A DNA stretch of 64,000 nt from CAJQQY01 sp964564545 (GTDB lineage: Bacteria; Bacteroidota; Bacteroidia; Chitinophagales; Saprospiraceae). The translations under genes and the position numbers were made by a program. Below the pieces are notes generated by a model. It saw nothing but the letters and a program-made list of their open reading frames with translations. It was not told the DNA's origin and did no database searches. Where the stretch lies: the NCBI GenBank assembly GCA_964564545.1, contig CAZMBP010000055.1, forward strand, positions 20,623 to 84,622. Reading direction: 5' to 3'. Shown in pieces: positions 27,452-35,659 of the stretch (positions within the stretch are counted from its first letter, which is position 1; every line of letters starts with the position of its first letter).

Positions 27452-27658
27452 AGGATTATAAAAAATTGATATATAAAATGTAATTTTGCACTCTGAAATC
27501 CCGGTATTTATTATTTCAAGGCGCAAAAAAACGAACTATTACTTAACATATTGAAAATCAGTTCTATACCGACTAGGTGTCAACCTATTTTAGGACGATA
27601 CAATTTAGCTGATAATTATTCTTATGTTAAGTAGAAAGTGATTTTCAATGTATTATAC
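27452..27658. other. metH-to-IS3 intergenic region with relic IS end
   Basis: No gene is seen. GGTGTCAACCTATTTTAGGAC (in two parts: GGTGTCAACC and TATTTTAGGAC, starting about 27576) resembles the right terminal repeat of the IS3 remnant at 29452-29476 and may be a solitary IS end. ATTGAAAATCA (about 27550) and TGATTTTCAAT (about 27639) form an inverted pair around it. Confidence 0.4.
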
Positions 27659-27690
27659 TGAAAAAGGTTGACCGGTAAAAGTACCGATCA

Positions 27691-28104
27691 ATGAAAAGAA
27701 AGAAGCCCTACTACTCAAAAAGGACAAAAAAAGAAGTAGTATTTGACTACGAAAATGGAAGAGCAACAGCAAAAGAACTGGCGAGACTCTATGGAATATT
27801 AGGAAGTAATACTGTGAATGATTGGGTGAAAAAATATGGTAAATTAGATGCTAAAAATCTAATGAAACGACCTAAGCCGAATCCAGATGTTTCAAAAGGA
27901 AATTCAAAGGAAAAGAACAATCGCAGACAACGAAACTATGAACAAATACAGATTAGTGATTTAGAATTTGAATTAAATGAAGCTCGATTAAAAATTAGAT
28001 TGTATGCTTGTGCCTTACAAGTTGCTAGTGAAGCAACCGGAATTGATCTTTTAAAAAAAACTGGAGAACTATTGCAACAAGAGCGTATGAAGAACGAATT
28101 ATGA
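27691..28104 (+). CDS. IS3 family transposase OrfA
   Basis: This 137-residue basic protein has an N-terminal helix-turn-helix (KKEVVFDYENGRATAKELAR, then LYGILGSNTVNDWVKKYG) that binds the IS ends, and a C-terminal helical, leucine-rich segment for dimerisation. It overlaps OrfB by 4 bp (ATGA). An A8 run at 28053-28060 makes an A-AAA-AAA slippery heptamer in the OrfA frame. The -1 frame is open from there through the OrfB start, so an OrfAB fusion by programmed frameshifting is possible, as in other IS3 elements. Confidence 0.88.
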   Translation: MKRKKPYYSKRTKKEVVFDYENGRATAKELARLYGILGSNTVNDWVKKYGKLDAKNLMKRPKPNPDVSKGNSKEKNNRRQRNYEQIQISDLEFELNEARLKIRLYACALQVASEATGIDLLKKTGELLQQERMKNEL

Positions 28105-28973
28105 GTATTAGCAAAGCTTGCAATTTTTTAGGATATAGTAAACAAGCTTATTTTAAAGCTAAAAATAACGAGGCTGCAAAACGTCTTAAGACTGAGTTTG
28201 CAGAGGCTTTTATACTTGAAAAGATTAAAGAAGTGAGGAGTAATTTGCCCAAATTAGGAGGATTGAAATTATATTTTTTAATCAAACCATTTCTAGTTAA
28301 AGAAGGCATTCAGATTGGTCGTGATAAGTTTTTTGAGCTATTACGAGCTCATAATCTTCTTGTAAAAAGAAGGAAACGAAATTATAAAACTACAGATAGT
28401 TCGAAGTGGAGAAATCAATACGACAATTTAGTAGAGGGCCTTCTACCCTCTCGACCAGAACAAATATGGGTAGCAGATATTACTTATTTTGAAACAATAG
28501 AGGAAGGAGCTGTGTATGGGCATTTAATTACTGATGCATATTCGAAAAAAATAATGGGTTATGAGGTATCAATTAATATGAAAGCTAGCTCAACTTGTAA
28601 GGCTCTAAAAATGGCTTTAAAAAATAGGCAATACAAAAATGAGTTGATTCATCATTCAGATAGAGGAAGTCAATACTGTGCAGGAGAGTATGTGGAAATT
28701 TTGAAAAGACATAAAATCCAAATTAGTATGACCCAAAGTGGAAGTCCTTATGACAATGCTATAGCGGAGAGAATTAATAGGATTTTAAAAGAAGAATTTT
28801 TTTTTGGGAAAACTTATTTAAATATTTTTGAAGTAAAAAAACTAACTACCTCTGCGGTAGAAATTTATAATAACTATAGACCTCATTGGAGTAATTATTT
28901 ATTAACTCCTCAACAAATGCATGAACAATGTGAGGTCAAAATTAAAACGTGGAGTAAGAAAAAGGATAAGTAA
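28101..28973 (+). CDS. IS3 family transposase OrfB (DDE integrase)
   Basis: This 290-residue protein has the rve integrase core of IS3. Its catalytic triad is visible as WVADITYFE (first Asp), IHHSDRGSQYC (second Asp) and GSPYDNAIAERINRILKEE (Glu). The N-terminal part carries the HTH_21-like segment KLGGLKLYFLI. It has the expected length, no internal stop, and lies inside intact inverted repeats, so the element may still be active. Its start is coupled to OrfA by ATGA, in addition to the possible frameshift fusion. Confidence 0.92.
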   Translation: MSISKACNFLGYSKQAYFKAKNNEAAKRLKTEFAEAFILEKIKEVRSNLPKLGGLKLYFLIKPFLVKEGIQIGRDKFFELLRAHNLLVKRRKRNYKTTDSSKWRNQYDNLVEGLLPSRPEQIWVADITYFETIEEGAVYGHLITDAYSKKIMGYEVSINMKASSTCKALKMALKNRQYKNELIHHSDRGSQYCAGEYVEILKRHKIQISMTQSGSPYDNAIAERINRILKEEFFFGKTYLNIFEVKKLTTSAVEIYNNYRPHWSNYLLTPQQMHEQCEVKIKTWSKKKDK

Positions 28974-29005
28974 ATTAATTTTAATAATTTGGTCAACCTT
29001 TTTCA

Positions 29006-29476
29006 TTATCATTCAGGTTATGTTGTTTCATCGAACATGAAAGCAAGCACTACCCTAACTGCTTTAAAAATGGCATTAAAAAATAGAATGTACAATGATG
29101 AATTAATTCATCATTCTGATCGAGGCTTCCAATATTGTTCTAAAATCTATACAAATACACTTAGAAAAAATAAAATTAAAATAAGTGTTACGCAAAATGG
29201 AAGTCCATACGAAAATGCAATAGCTGAAAGAATAAATGGAATATTGAAAGATGAATTTGGTTTAGGTGTTATATTGAAAAACTTGCAACAAGCTCAATTA
29301 TTAATGAAGTATGCAGTTGAAATATACAATTTAAAAAGACCACATTGGAGTAACCAACTACTAACTCCTGACCAAATGCATCAACAAAAAGAAAGACCAA
29401 TAAAAACTTGGTCGAAATTGACTAAATTGTAAAATTTATATTTTGAAAGTCTGGTCAAGTATTTTTAGACCAAGAC
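29006..29476 (+). pseudogene. 3' remnant of a second, divergent IS3 transposase
   Basis: From the IS3 right end the frame reads YHSGYVVSSNMKAS, then HHSDRGFQYC and GSPYENAIAERINGILKDEF, ending at 29432. This matches only the C-terminal half of OrfB, with the second Asp and the Glu but not the first Asp. It differs at many positions from the intact copy, so it is another IS3 type and not a recent duplicate. A likely right terminal repeat (GGTCAAGTATTTTTAGACCA, 29452-29471) follows. The 5' half is missing, consistent with insertion of the intact IS followed by deletion. Confidence 0.85.
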
Positions 29477-29503
29477 AGCAATATTTAAAAACGATTAGAA
29501 CAA

Positions 29504-32254
29504 ATGCTGAAATTGAAATTTATTGCTTGTGCAATTATTTTTTGTTGGTTGAGTATGTCCCCCACATTCGCACAAGTCCCTCCTATTACCGAATCTCAAG
29601 CAAGAGCAGAGTTGGATAAATTAGGGATGACGGAGGAGGATTTTAGAGCGAAGTTATTGGAGAAAGGAATTGATATAGATCAGATCGATTTGAATAACCC
29701 CCAAGAGTTGCTAAAATTGCAACGAGCAGCTGAGGCGATTGAAGCAGAGAAATTAGTAGAAACGGAGCAAGCAAAGAAACAAGCTGTAAATGCAGTTGAA
29801 CAGGAAGTCGCAACTGAAATAAAAGAGGTGGCATCTTCTACTGCTAAAGAAGTTGCCGAGGCTGTTGAAGATGGAGCAACCGTTGAGGAAGCACTTGCCG
29901 AAGGAATAATAGATGCAAAAGAAGCATCTATTCCTCCGGCTGTTATTTATGGCCAACATATTTTTAGAAATAAAGAAATAAAGTCCTACCGAAAAACTGA
30001 TAATATCATTGCTCCAGATTCTTATGTTCTAGGAGCTGGAGATAAATTGTCCATTTCTCTTTGGGGATATTCAGAATTAGATTTAATAACTGAGATTAAT
30101 AAAGAAGGATACATCAAACCTGATGGAATGTCTCGAATCAACCTTAAAGGGATAACTCTTGGGAAAGCTAAAGATTTATTACGTAGTCGATTTTCTAATT
30201 ATTATCGTTTTGGAAAGGATCAATTTGAAGTGACTGTCTCCTACCCTAGAACGATTACGGTAAATATTGTGGGCGAAGTAATGAACTCTGGTAGTTTTAC
30301 TATGCCAGCAATTAATACTGCATTTAACGCATTAGCTGCAGCTGGTGGCCCTTCAGATATTGGAAGTGTTCGGAATATAAAAATCATTCGGCCAGGAGGA
30401 AAGAATAGAGAAATGGATGTGTATGAATTTTTATTAAATCCTACGATCACCAAAGATTATTACCTACAAGATAATGATATCATTTTTGTGGAGGTAGCAG
30501 ACCGATTGGTATCTATTCAAGGGGCAACTCGTCGGCCATTTAAATATGAGTTGAAACTTAATGAACAATTGAAAGATTTAATAAAATATTCAGGTGGTTT
30601 AAATCCAAATGCGTATCAAGGTAATTTTAAAATAAAAAGATTCATCGATGATGAAGAGAAAATAATTGACATTGATTATCGAGAACTATCTAAGCAAGGA
30701 GGTGATTATACCCTATTAGGCGGTGATGTGGTTCAAATTGGAACGATACCGACACCTTATCAAAATTATGTAGAAATCAATGGGACAGTAAATTTGCCTG
30801 GCCGATATGAGTTAGAAAATGGAATGAAAGTATCAGACTTAGTTGAAAAAGGAGTCTTAGCAGAATATGCAAAAACTGATTTGGCTTACCTACTTCGTAC
30901 TAACTCAGATGGGACAATTGCTTATTCCCGAATTAGTTTGGATGACGCCATCGCAGACGGAAATGATAATCTCTTATTGACTCCAAAAGATAAATTGATT
31001 GTTTTTTCAAAACAAAAATATTTGGATAGATATGAGGTTTCAATTAATGGAGCGATCCGGGTACCTTCAAAATACCAATATGATCCTTCTGAGAAATTGA
31101 CAGTAGAAGATTTGGTTATTTTAGGAGGTGGGTTAAGAAAAGATGCAACAGACTTTGCGTACATCTACCGTACTACTCCTGAAAACATCAAAGATAAAGA
31201 ATATATCAGAATTAATTTAAAAAATGCATTAGAGAATCCTGATTCGCCTGATAACTTAATACTTCAACCAAATGACCAAATTCAAATACTATCCAAGTTA
31301 ACTTATATTGATGATTTTTCTGTTCGAGTTGTTGGCGCTGTCCGAAATCCTGGAGAATATCAATTTCATCCAAGTCTTTCTTTAAAAGATGCCTTAACAC
31401 TATCAGGAGGTTTAAAATTGACAGCAAGTTCCAATCGGATTGATATATTTAGAATGGTGATTAATGAAAATGAACCTACTAAATCAATAGTGGCAACAGT
31501 TGCTGTAGATAAAAATTTAGAGATGATTTCGGAATTTAAGCTAGAACCATTTGACCAAATTGTAGTTCGTTCCTTACCGGAATTTGAGTTACAGCAGTTT
31601 GTAAAAATAGTAGGTGAAGTAAAATATCCAGGGTCATATGCTATTATTGATGATAATGAAAAGTTGACCAATGTGATAAAACGCGCCGGTGGCTTAACTA
31701 AGGAATCATTTCCTGCTGGTGCAACTTTGTATCGAGAAGATGGGGGAACTGGGTTCGTGGTATTACGACTAGAGGAAGCTTTAAAAAACAATAAGAATAT
31801 CCATAATTTTATTTTGAAAAAGGGAGACTTAATTACAATCCCCAAACAAAAGGATTTGGTCGCAATAACTGGAGCCACCCGCGCAATTGAATTATATCCA
31901 GATGATATAACTCGATCAGGAAAAGTTAACGTTGCTTATCATAAGAGGAAAAGAGCGAAATGGTATGTGGATGAATATGCTGCGGGAGTTGGAGAAAAAG
32001 GTAAAAGTAAGTTGATTACAGTAGTGTATCCAAATGGTGAAATCAAGCGAACCAAGAATTTCTTTTTTTTTAAGGTGTATCCTAAAGTAGTGGAAGGAGC
32101 TGTGGTAAAGGTGGGAGCCATACCTCCTAAACCGCCAAGAAAAGAAGGAGAGAAAGAAAGAAAGAAAATTGATTGGGGAGAAGTTTTAGCGGATTCTTTG
32201 GCGCAAGCGACAGCAATTTTATCATTAGTATTGTTAATCGAAAGAGTGAACTAA
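29504..32254 (+). CDS. Wza-like polysaccharide export protein with multiple SLBB domains
   Basis: This 916-residue protein has a signal peptide (about residues 1-23, ending in TFAQ) and an Ala/Glu-rich helical linker (to about 145). A Poly_export domain follows (YVLGAGDKLSISLWGYSELD and YIKPDGMSRINLKGITLGKA), then about five or six SLBB repeats and a C-terminal membrane segment (SLAQATAILSLVLLIERVN). It forms the periplasmic/outer-membrane channel that exports capsule or exopolysaccharide. It opens the long plus-strand glycan locus and is followed after 1 bp by the Wzz-like gene. It is longer than Wza (about 380 residues), as usual for Bacteroidota forms with extra SLBB domains. Confidence 0.92.
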   Translation: MLKLKFIACAIIFCWLSMSPTFAQVPPITESQARAELDKLGMTEEDFRAKLLEKGIDIDQIDLNNPQELLKLQRAAEAIEAEKLVETEQAKKQAVNAVEQEVATEIKEVASSTAKEVAEAVEDGATVEEALAEGIIDAKEASIPPAVIYGQHIFRNKEIKSYRKTDNIIAPDSYVLGAGDKLSISLWGYSELDLITEINKEGYIKPDGMSRINLKGITLGKAKDLLRSRFSNYYRFGKDQFEVTVSYPRTITVNIVGEVMNSGSFTMPAINTAFNALAAAGGPSDIGSVRNIKIIRPGGKNREMDVYEFLLNPTITKDYYLQDNDIIFVEVADRLVSIQGATRRPFKYELKLNEQLKDLIKYSGGLNPNAYQGNFKIKRFIDDEEKIIDIDYRELSKQGGDYTLLGGDVVQIGTIPTPYQNYVEINGTVNLPGRYELENGMKVSDLVEKGVLAEYAKTDLAYLLRTNSDGTIAYSRISLDDAIADGNDNLLLTPKDKLIVFSKQKYLDRYEVSINGAIRVPSKYQYDPSEKLTVEDLVILGGGLRKDATDFAYIYRTTPENIKDKEYIRINLKNALENPDSPDNLILQPNDQIQILSKLTYIDDFSVRVVGAVRNPGEYQFHPSLSLKDALTLSGGLKLTASSNRIDIFRMVINENEPTKSIVATVAVDKNLEMISEFKLEPFDQIVVRSLPEFELQQFVKIVGEVKYPGSYAIIDDNEKLTNVIKRAGGLTKESFPAGATLYREDGGTGFVVLRLEEALKNNKNIHNFILKKGDLITIPKQKDLVAITGATRAIELYPDDITRSGKVNVAYHKRKRAKWYVDEYAAGVGEKGKSKLITVVYPNGEIKRTKNFFFFKVYPKVVEGAVVKVGAIPPKPPRKEGEKERKKIDWGEVLADSLAQATAILSLVLLIERVN

Positions 32255-32255
32255 A

Positions 32256-33335
32256 ATGAAGGAACAGAGTTATATCGAAGAAAATGAGATCACTCTCAAA
32301 GAACTGATCCTTAAAATAAAAGAGTTCTTTCAAGAGGTACTTAAAAATTGGAGGTTGGTAGTAGTAATCACGATTCCTTTTGTGTTATACTTTTTTTATC
32401 AATCCTATAAAACTCCTGTTACTTATACTTCAGAGCTTACTTTTATGTTAAATGATGATGACGGAGGTGAGTTAGGTGCTCTTGGAGGATTAGCTGCTTC
32501 TTTTGGTTTAGGAGGAGGAGGTAATAGTGAGTTTAATTTAGAGAAAATGTTATCTCTTTTAAAATCAAGAAATATTATTCAACAAGGATTATTTGAAAAA
32601 ACAGAAATAGATGATCAAGTAGATTTTTTTGCAAATCACATCATTAGGAAATATGATTATCATAAAAAGTGGGAAGAAAGTGATAATCTAAAGGGGTTTA
32701 CATTTAAAAATAATAAGGTAGAAGAATTTAGTAGGATAGAATATCAAGCATTAAAAAGTGTATATGTAAAAGTGATTGGATCTGCAAAAGCGCCTGGATT
32801 ACTATCAAGTAATATAAATGAAGATACAGGTATTATGACGTTAAATATGGAATCCACAGATGAAAATTTATCTATAAAATTGCTTAATTCCTTATTTGAA
32901 AAATTAAGTACTTTTTATATTGATAAAACCATTGAGAAGCAGAAACAAACCTACGAGATAACCAAAAATAAAACAGATTCTCTACTTGGGGTAATGAACT
33001 ATAAACAAAATAGTTTACTTAAATTAAAAGACTCCAATAGAAATACCACGTTAAATCAATATAGGTCAGAAGAATTAAAATTAGAAAGAGATTATCAGAT
33101 TAGTTTGATTGCCTATGGAGAAGCTATCAAAAATAAAGAAATAGCTGATTTCACCCTAAAGTCTAAAACTCCTTTTATTCAATCAATTGATTTGCCTATT
33201 CCTCCATTGGAACCTAATAAAAATCTGATAACCTATATTAAACAAATCATTATAGGAGGAATATTAGGTGTATTCCTAGCGATAGCTTTTATCATAGGTC
33301 GAAAGATCTATCGAGATACTATGGGGGAGAGTTAA
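32256..33335 (+). CDS. Wzz/Wzc-N type chain-length determinant protein
   Basis: This 359-residue protein has one membrane segment near residues 32-50 (WRLVVVITIPFVLYFFYQSY) and another near the C-terminus (IIIGGILGVFLAIAFIIGRK), with a coiled-coil periplasmic part between them. This is the Wzz topology. It has no tyrosine-kinase domain, and a proline motif IPPLEPNKNLI precedes the second membrane segment, as in Wzz. It would set glycan chain length and dock on the Wza-like exporter encoded 1 bp upstream. The Gly-rich stretch LGALGGLAASFGLGGGGNSE near residue 70 is common in Bacteroidota members. Confidence 0.88.
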   Translation: MKEQSYIEENEITLKELILKIKEFFQEVLKNWRLVVVITIPFVLYFFYQSYKTPVTYTSELTFMLNDDDGGELGALGGLAASFGLGGGGNSEFNLEKMLSLLKSRNIIQQGLFEKTEIDDQVDFFANHIIRKYDYHKKWEESDNLKGFTFKNNKVEEFSRIEYQALKSVYVKVIGSAKAPGLLSSNINEDTGIMTLNMESTDENLSIKLLNSLFEKLSTFYIDKTIEKQKQTYEITKNKTDSLLGVMNYKQNSLLKLKDSNRNTTLNQYRSEELKLERDYQISLIAYGEAIKNKEIADFTLKSKTPFIQSIDLPIPPLEPNKNLITYIKQIIIGGILGVFLAIAFIIGRKIYRDTMGES

Positions 33336-33375
33336 ATGTTCAAAATATATATTAATTTATTTTAATAATAAATAT

Positions 33376-33402
33376 AGAATGAGTAATTTTGTTACTCATT
33401 CT
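33376..33402 (+). terminator. Perfect 11-bp hairpin before the winged-helix gene
   Basis: AGAATGAGTAA (33376-33386) and TTACTCATTCT (33392-33402) enclose a TTTTG loop. It ends the wza/wzz segment, but only AATAA follows and not a T-run, and the next ATG is 9 bp away. It may be a weak terminator or a leader structure controlling translation of the downstream regulator. Confidence 0.6.
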
Positions 33403-33410
33403 TAATAACT

Positions 33411-33944
33411 ATGATTGGCACTCTAATATCTTCTAAAACCCGAATAAAACTTTTATTAAAGTTTTTTTTGAATAGCAATACTACTGCCTACCTACGTAGC
33501 TTGCAAAGTGAGTTTGGAGATTCATCCAATGGTATCCGACTAGAACTCAATAAATTAGAAAAAGCAGGAATGCTTTCCTCTTCTCTCCAAGGCAATAAAA
33601 AGATCTTTCAAGCCAACGTTCAACACCCGCTTTTTAATGAAATTCATAATATCCTACTCAAACATATTGGGTTAGATAAAATATTGGAGAATGTAGTTGA
33701 ACGATTAGGAGATGTAGAAAAAGTTTATTTGGTCGGAGAATTTTCTAAAGGGTTGGATAGCCAAGTAATTGATCTCATTTTTATTGGAGATATAGATAAG
33801 GCATATTTGATAAAATTAATTGATAAAGTGGAAGAAATGATTCATCGAAAAGTGAGGTACCTCATTTATCAAAAAGCGGAATTTGAAAAAATAGATTGGA
33901 ATACATTTAATCCCGAACCACTTCTATTGTGGTCAAGTGGTTGA
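33411..33944 (+). CDS. Winged-helix regulator fused to a degenerate nucleotidyltransferase-like domain
   Basis: This 177-residue protein has residues 1-80 forming an ArsR-like winged helix (SKTRIKLLLKFFLNS, LRSLQSEFGDSSNGIRLELN, KLEKAGMLSS) and residues 95-170 resembling a minimal nucleotidyltransferase fold (YLVGEFSKGLDSQVIDLIFIG). The usual GS and D-x-D motifs are changed: GEF replaces GS and one Asp is missing, so catalysis is doubtful. Similar proteins occur near exopolysaccharide genes in Bacteroidota. Placed between wzz and the UpxY-type gene, it is probably a transcription regulator of the locus. This is inference. Confidence 0.7.
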   Translation: MIGTLISSKTRIKLLLKFFLNSNTTAYLRSLQSEFGDSSNGIRLELNKLEKAGMLSSSLQGNKKIFQANVQHPLFNEIHNILLKHIGLDKILENVVERLGDVEKVYLVGEFSKGLDSQVIDLIFIGDIDKAYLIKLIDKVEEMIHRKVRYLIYQKAEFEKIDWNTFNPEPLLLWSSG

Positions 33945-34010
33945 AATTATCAAGTATTGATGACTTCAACCGCAATAGCATAACAAAACAAAAACGTCCT
34001 TAGAAAAATA

Positions 34011-34104
34011 CTGTGGTCAACTTAAAATAGGAATAAAAAATGACCAACGAAAGTGTTTATTTTAATTTGACTTAAAACATAGAATTTTCTAAGAACCATA
34101 AACA
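34011..34104 (+). repeat. Hairpin repeat family A, copy 2
   Basis: This element is related to 22791-22886. It begins CTGTGGTCA, has imperfect arms (34017-34037 and 34056-34070), a loop with TGACCAACGAAAGTG, then TGACTTAAAACA, and ends AAGAACCATAAA. The loop and ends are conserved while the arms differ from copy 1 yet still pair. It ends 19 bp before the ATG of the UpxY-like gene. Confidence 0.7.
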
Positions 34105-34123
34105 GTACAACCGATTTACACCA

Positions 34124-34672
34124 ATGAATTCGACTTTAAATCCTGAAAATCACTTACATCCAACCGAAGCTCGGTGGTTCGCGATATACACTCGGTATAA
34201 GCGGGAAAAAGTGGTGTATGATGAATTGACTCGCAAGGGTATTGAAGTTTTCCTTCCGCTCCAAAAAATTCTTAGACAATATGGACGCAAAAAAAGATGG
34301 GTAGAATTGCCTCTCTTTAATTGTTATGTTTTTGTAAAAATTACCAAGGCTAATTATGTGCCTGTCTTATCAGTTGAAGGAGTGACTAAGTTCATTCGTT
34401 TTTCTGAAAACCTTATTTCTATTCCACAAGAGGAAATTCAAATGATCAAAAGAATCATAGGGAGTGAGACTTTGATTGAAGCCGAAGAAGGCTTCTACCA
34501 TTCAGGAGATAAAGTGGAAATTATCGCTGGTAATCTTTCAGGTATGAAAGGCGAATTAATAGAAGTTCAAGGAAAAAATAAAGTATTAATAGAGTTATCT
34601 CATTTGGGATATAGCTTAAAAATAGAATTACCATCTTCTTATTTGAGAAGATTAGGAATGGCATATGGGTAA
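34124..34672 (+). CDS. UpxY/NusG-like transcription antiterminator
   Basis: This 182-residue protein has an N-terminal NusG (NGN) domain (RWFAIYTRYKREKVVYDELT, then GIEVFLPLQ, LPLFNCYVFVKI and FIRFSENLISIP) and a C-terminal KOW-like segment (GDKVEIIAGNLSGMKGELIE). NusG paralogues of this type (UpxY in Bacteroides, RfaH in enterics) load onto RNA polymerase in the leader of a polysaccharide operon and allow read-through. It is placed as expected, directly upstream of the biosynthetic genes. A hairpin repeat and a long intergenic leader flank it. Confidence 0.9.
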   Translation: MNSTLNPENHLHPTEARWFAIYTRYKREKVVYDELTRKGIEVFLPLQKILRQYGRKKRWVELPLFNCYVFVKITKANYVPVLSVEGVTKFIRFSENLISIPQEEIQMIKRIIGSETLIEAEEGFYHSGDKVEIIAGNLSGMKGELIEVQGKNKVLIELSHLGYSLKIELPSSYLRRLGMAYG

Positions 34673-35002
34673 GCAGCCAATTTTGACTAGCTGATTTTTT
34701 TGTTTTGAAAGTGCAAGTGTATCAAGTTGAAAAGTAAAAAAACATAAGAAGTCATAGATAAAGTCATAAAAAGTCAGCGTCAAAAAAATTACCCGGTTGC
34801 CACTAAAAACGACTTTAGTCGTTCAGATAGAAATTAAATAGAGTTTATTCTAAATATAATAATTGTAGGGGGACCGTAAAACGTTCAACGTCAAACAAAT
34901 AACGTCTAATTAGCATATCAATTTTTCAATTACATATTCATTTCGGAAATTAAGTCTTGGGACTTATTAACGGCGAAGCCCTATCAACTCAAAATCAAAC
35001 AT
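34673..35002. other. Leader region between the UpxY-like gene and cysC
   Basis: This 330-bp AT-rich region contains a small hairpin AACGACT-TT-AGTCGTT (34808-34823), the box TAGAGTTTATTCTA (about 34839) shared with heptamer array 1, and heptamer array 3 (34871-34912). Being just after an antiterminator gene and before the biosynthetic block, it is a likely leader on which UpxY acts. No coding sequence was seen. Confidence 0.5.
34871..34912. repeat. Heptamer array 3 (nnAACGT)
   Basis: After GGGACCGT come in-phase units AAAACGT, TCAACGT, CAAACAA, ATAACGT and CTAATTA. GGGACCGTAAAACGT is identical to the start of array 4 at 35610, and TAGAGTTTATTCTA upstream is identical to the flank of array 1. 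It lies about 90 bp before the cysC start. Confidence 0.7.
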
Positions 35003-35602
35003 TTGGAAGACAACCTCCACCCTATTTTTAATAACCTTTTGCAAAGAAAAGATCGCGAAAAGTTCTTAAATCAAAAAAGTAAAGTTTTATGGTTGACAGG
35101 TTTATCAGGCTCAGGAAAAAGTACCATTGCTCAAGGTGTAGAAAAGAAATTATTTGAAAATGGGTTTTTCGCCCAAGTGTTAGATGGCGATAATATTCGA
35201 ACAGGAATTAATAAAAACTTAGGCTTTAGCCTAGAAGATCGAGCAGAGAATATTAGAAGAATTGCCGAAGTAGCAAGACTATATTTAAATAGCGGGATAA
35301 TCACTATCTGTTCTTTTGTTAGCCCTACCCTAGCGATTAGAAAAAGTGCGGAGGAAATTATTGGAATATCAGATTTCGTAGAAATTTTCATCAATACTCC
35401 ATTGGAAGTTTGTGAAAAAAGAGATGTAAAAGGACTGTACAAAAAAGCTCGAAAAGGAGAAATCAAAGGATTCACAGGAATCGATTCTCCATATGAAAAA
35501 CCTCAAAAACCCACATTAGAAGTTTTGACAAATCAACAAACTATCGAAGAGTCAGTTGATTTAGTTTTCCAACATATTTTACCAAAGATCAGAATAAACT
35601 AG
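35003..35602 (+). CDS. cysC: Adenylyl-sulfate kinase
   Basis: This 199-residue P-loop kinase has GLSGSGKSTIAQG (Walker A, near residue 32), DGDNIRTGINKNLGFS and NIRRIAEVARL, and a C-terminal KGFTGIDSPYEKP. CysC phosphorylates adenylyl sulfate (APS) to PAPS, the donor for sulfotransferases. The start is a TTG at 35003; the residues from MEDNLHPIF onward match the usual CysC N-terminus and there is no upstream ATG. It is followed by cysD and cysN, the two subunits that make APS, so the set yields PAPS. No reductase genes (cysH, cysI) are near, pointing to glycan sulfation and not assimilation. Confidence 0.93.
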   Translation: MEDNLHPIFNNLLQRKDREKFLNQKSKVLWLTGLSGSGKSTIAQGVEKKLFENGFFAQVLDGDNIRTGINKNLGFSLEDRAENIRRIAEVARLYLNSGIITICSFVSPTLAIRKSAEEIIGISDFVEIFINTPLEVCEKRDVKGLYKKARKGEIKGFTGIDSPYEKPQKPTLEVLTNQQTIEESVDLVFQHILPKIRIN

Positions 35603-35610
35603 ACCTACAG

Positions 35611-35659
35611 GGACCGTAAAACGTAAAACGTAAAACGTCAACCGTCCAACGTCCAATGA
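35611..35659. repeat. Heptamer array 4 (nnAACGT), running into the cysD start codon
   Basis: Units GGACCGT, AAAACGT, AAAACGT, AAAACGT, CAACCGT, CCAACGT and CCAATGA are in perfect 7-bp phase. The last unit contains the cysD ATG (35656-35658). This is the clearest of the four arrays, with three identical units in a row. Confidence 0.8.

Larger units (their letters stand above)
27659..29005 (+). mobile_element. IS3 family insertion sequence (1347 bp)
   Basis: Perfect 15-bp terminal inverted repeats, TGAAAAAGGTTGACC at 27659-27673 and GGTCAACCTTTTTCA at 28991-29005, bound a two-gene OrfA/OrfB element with TG...CA ends. The element looks complete. The 3 bp outside each end (TAC and TTA) do not match, so there is no visible target duplication. 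Together with the abutting older IS3 fragment this suggests a deletion or recombination after insertion. Confidence 0.9.

Noticed and set aside
27659..29005. Target-site duplication flanking the IS3 element
   Set aside because: The bases outside the inverted repeats (TAC on the left, TTA on the right) do not match.
33601..33630. AACGTTCAACACC inside the winged-helix gene as another heptamer array
   Set aside because: It is a single coding occurrence (ANVQHP codons) with no tandem 7-bp periodicity.
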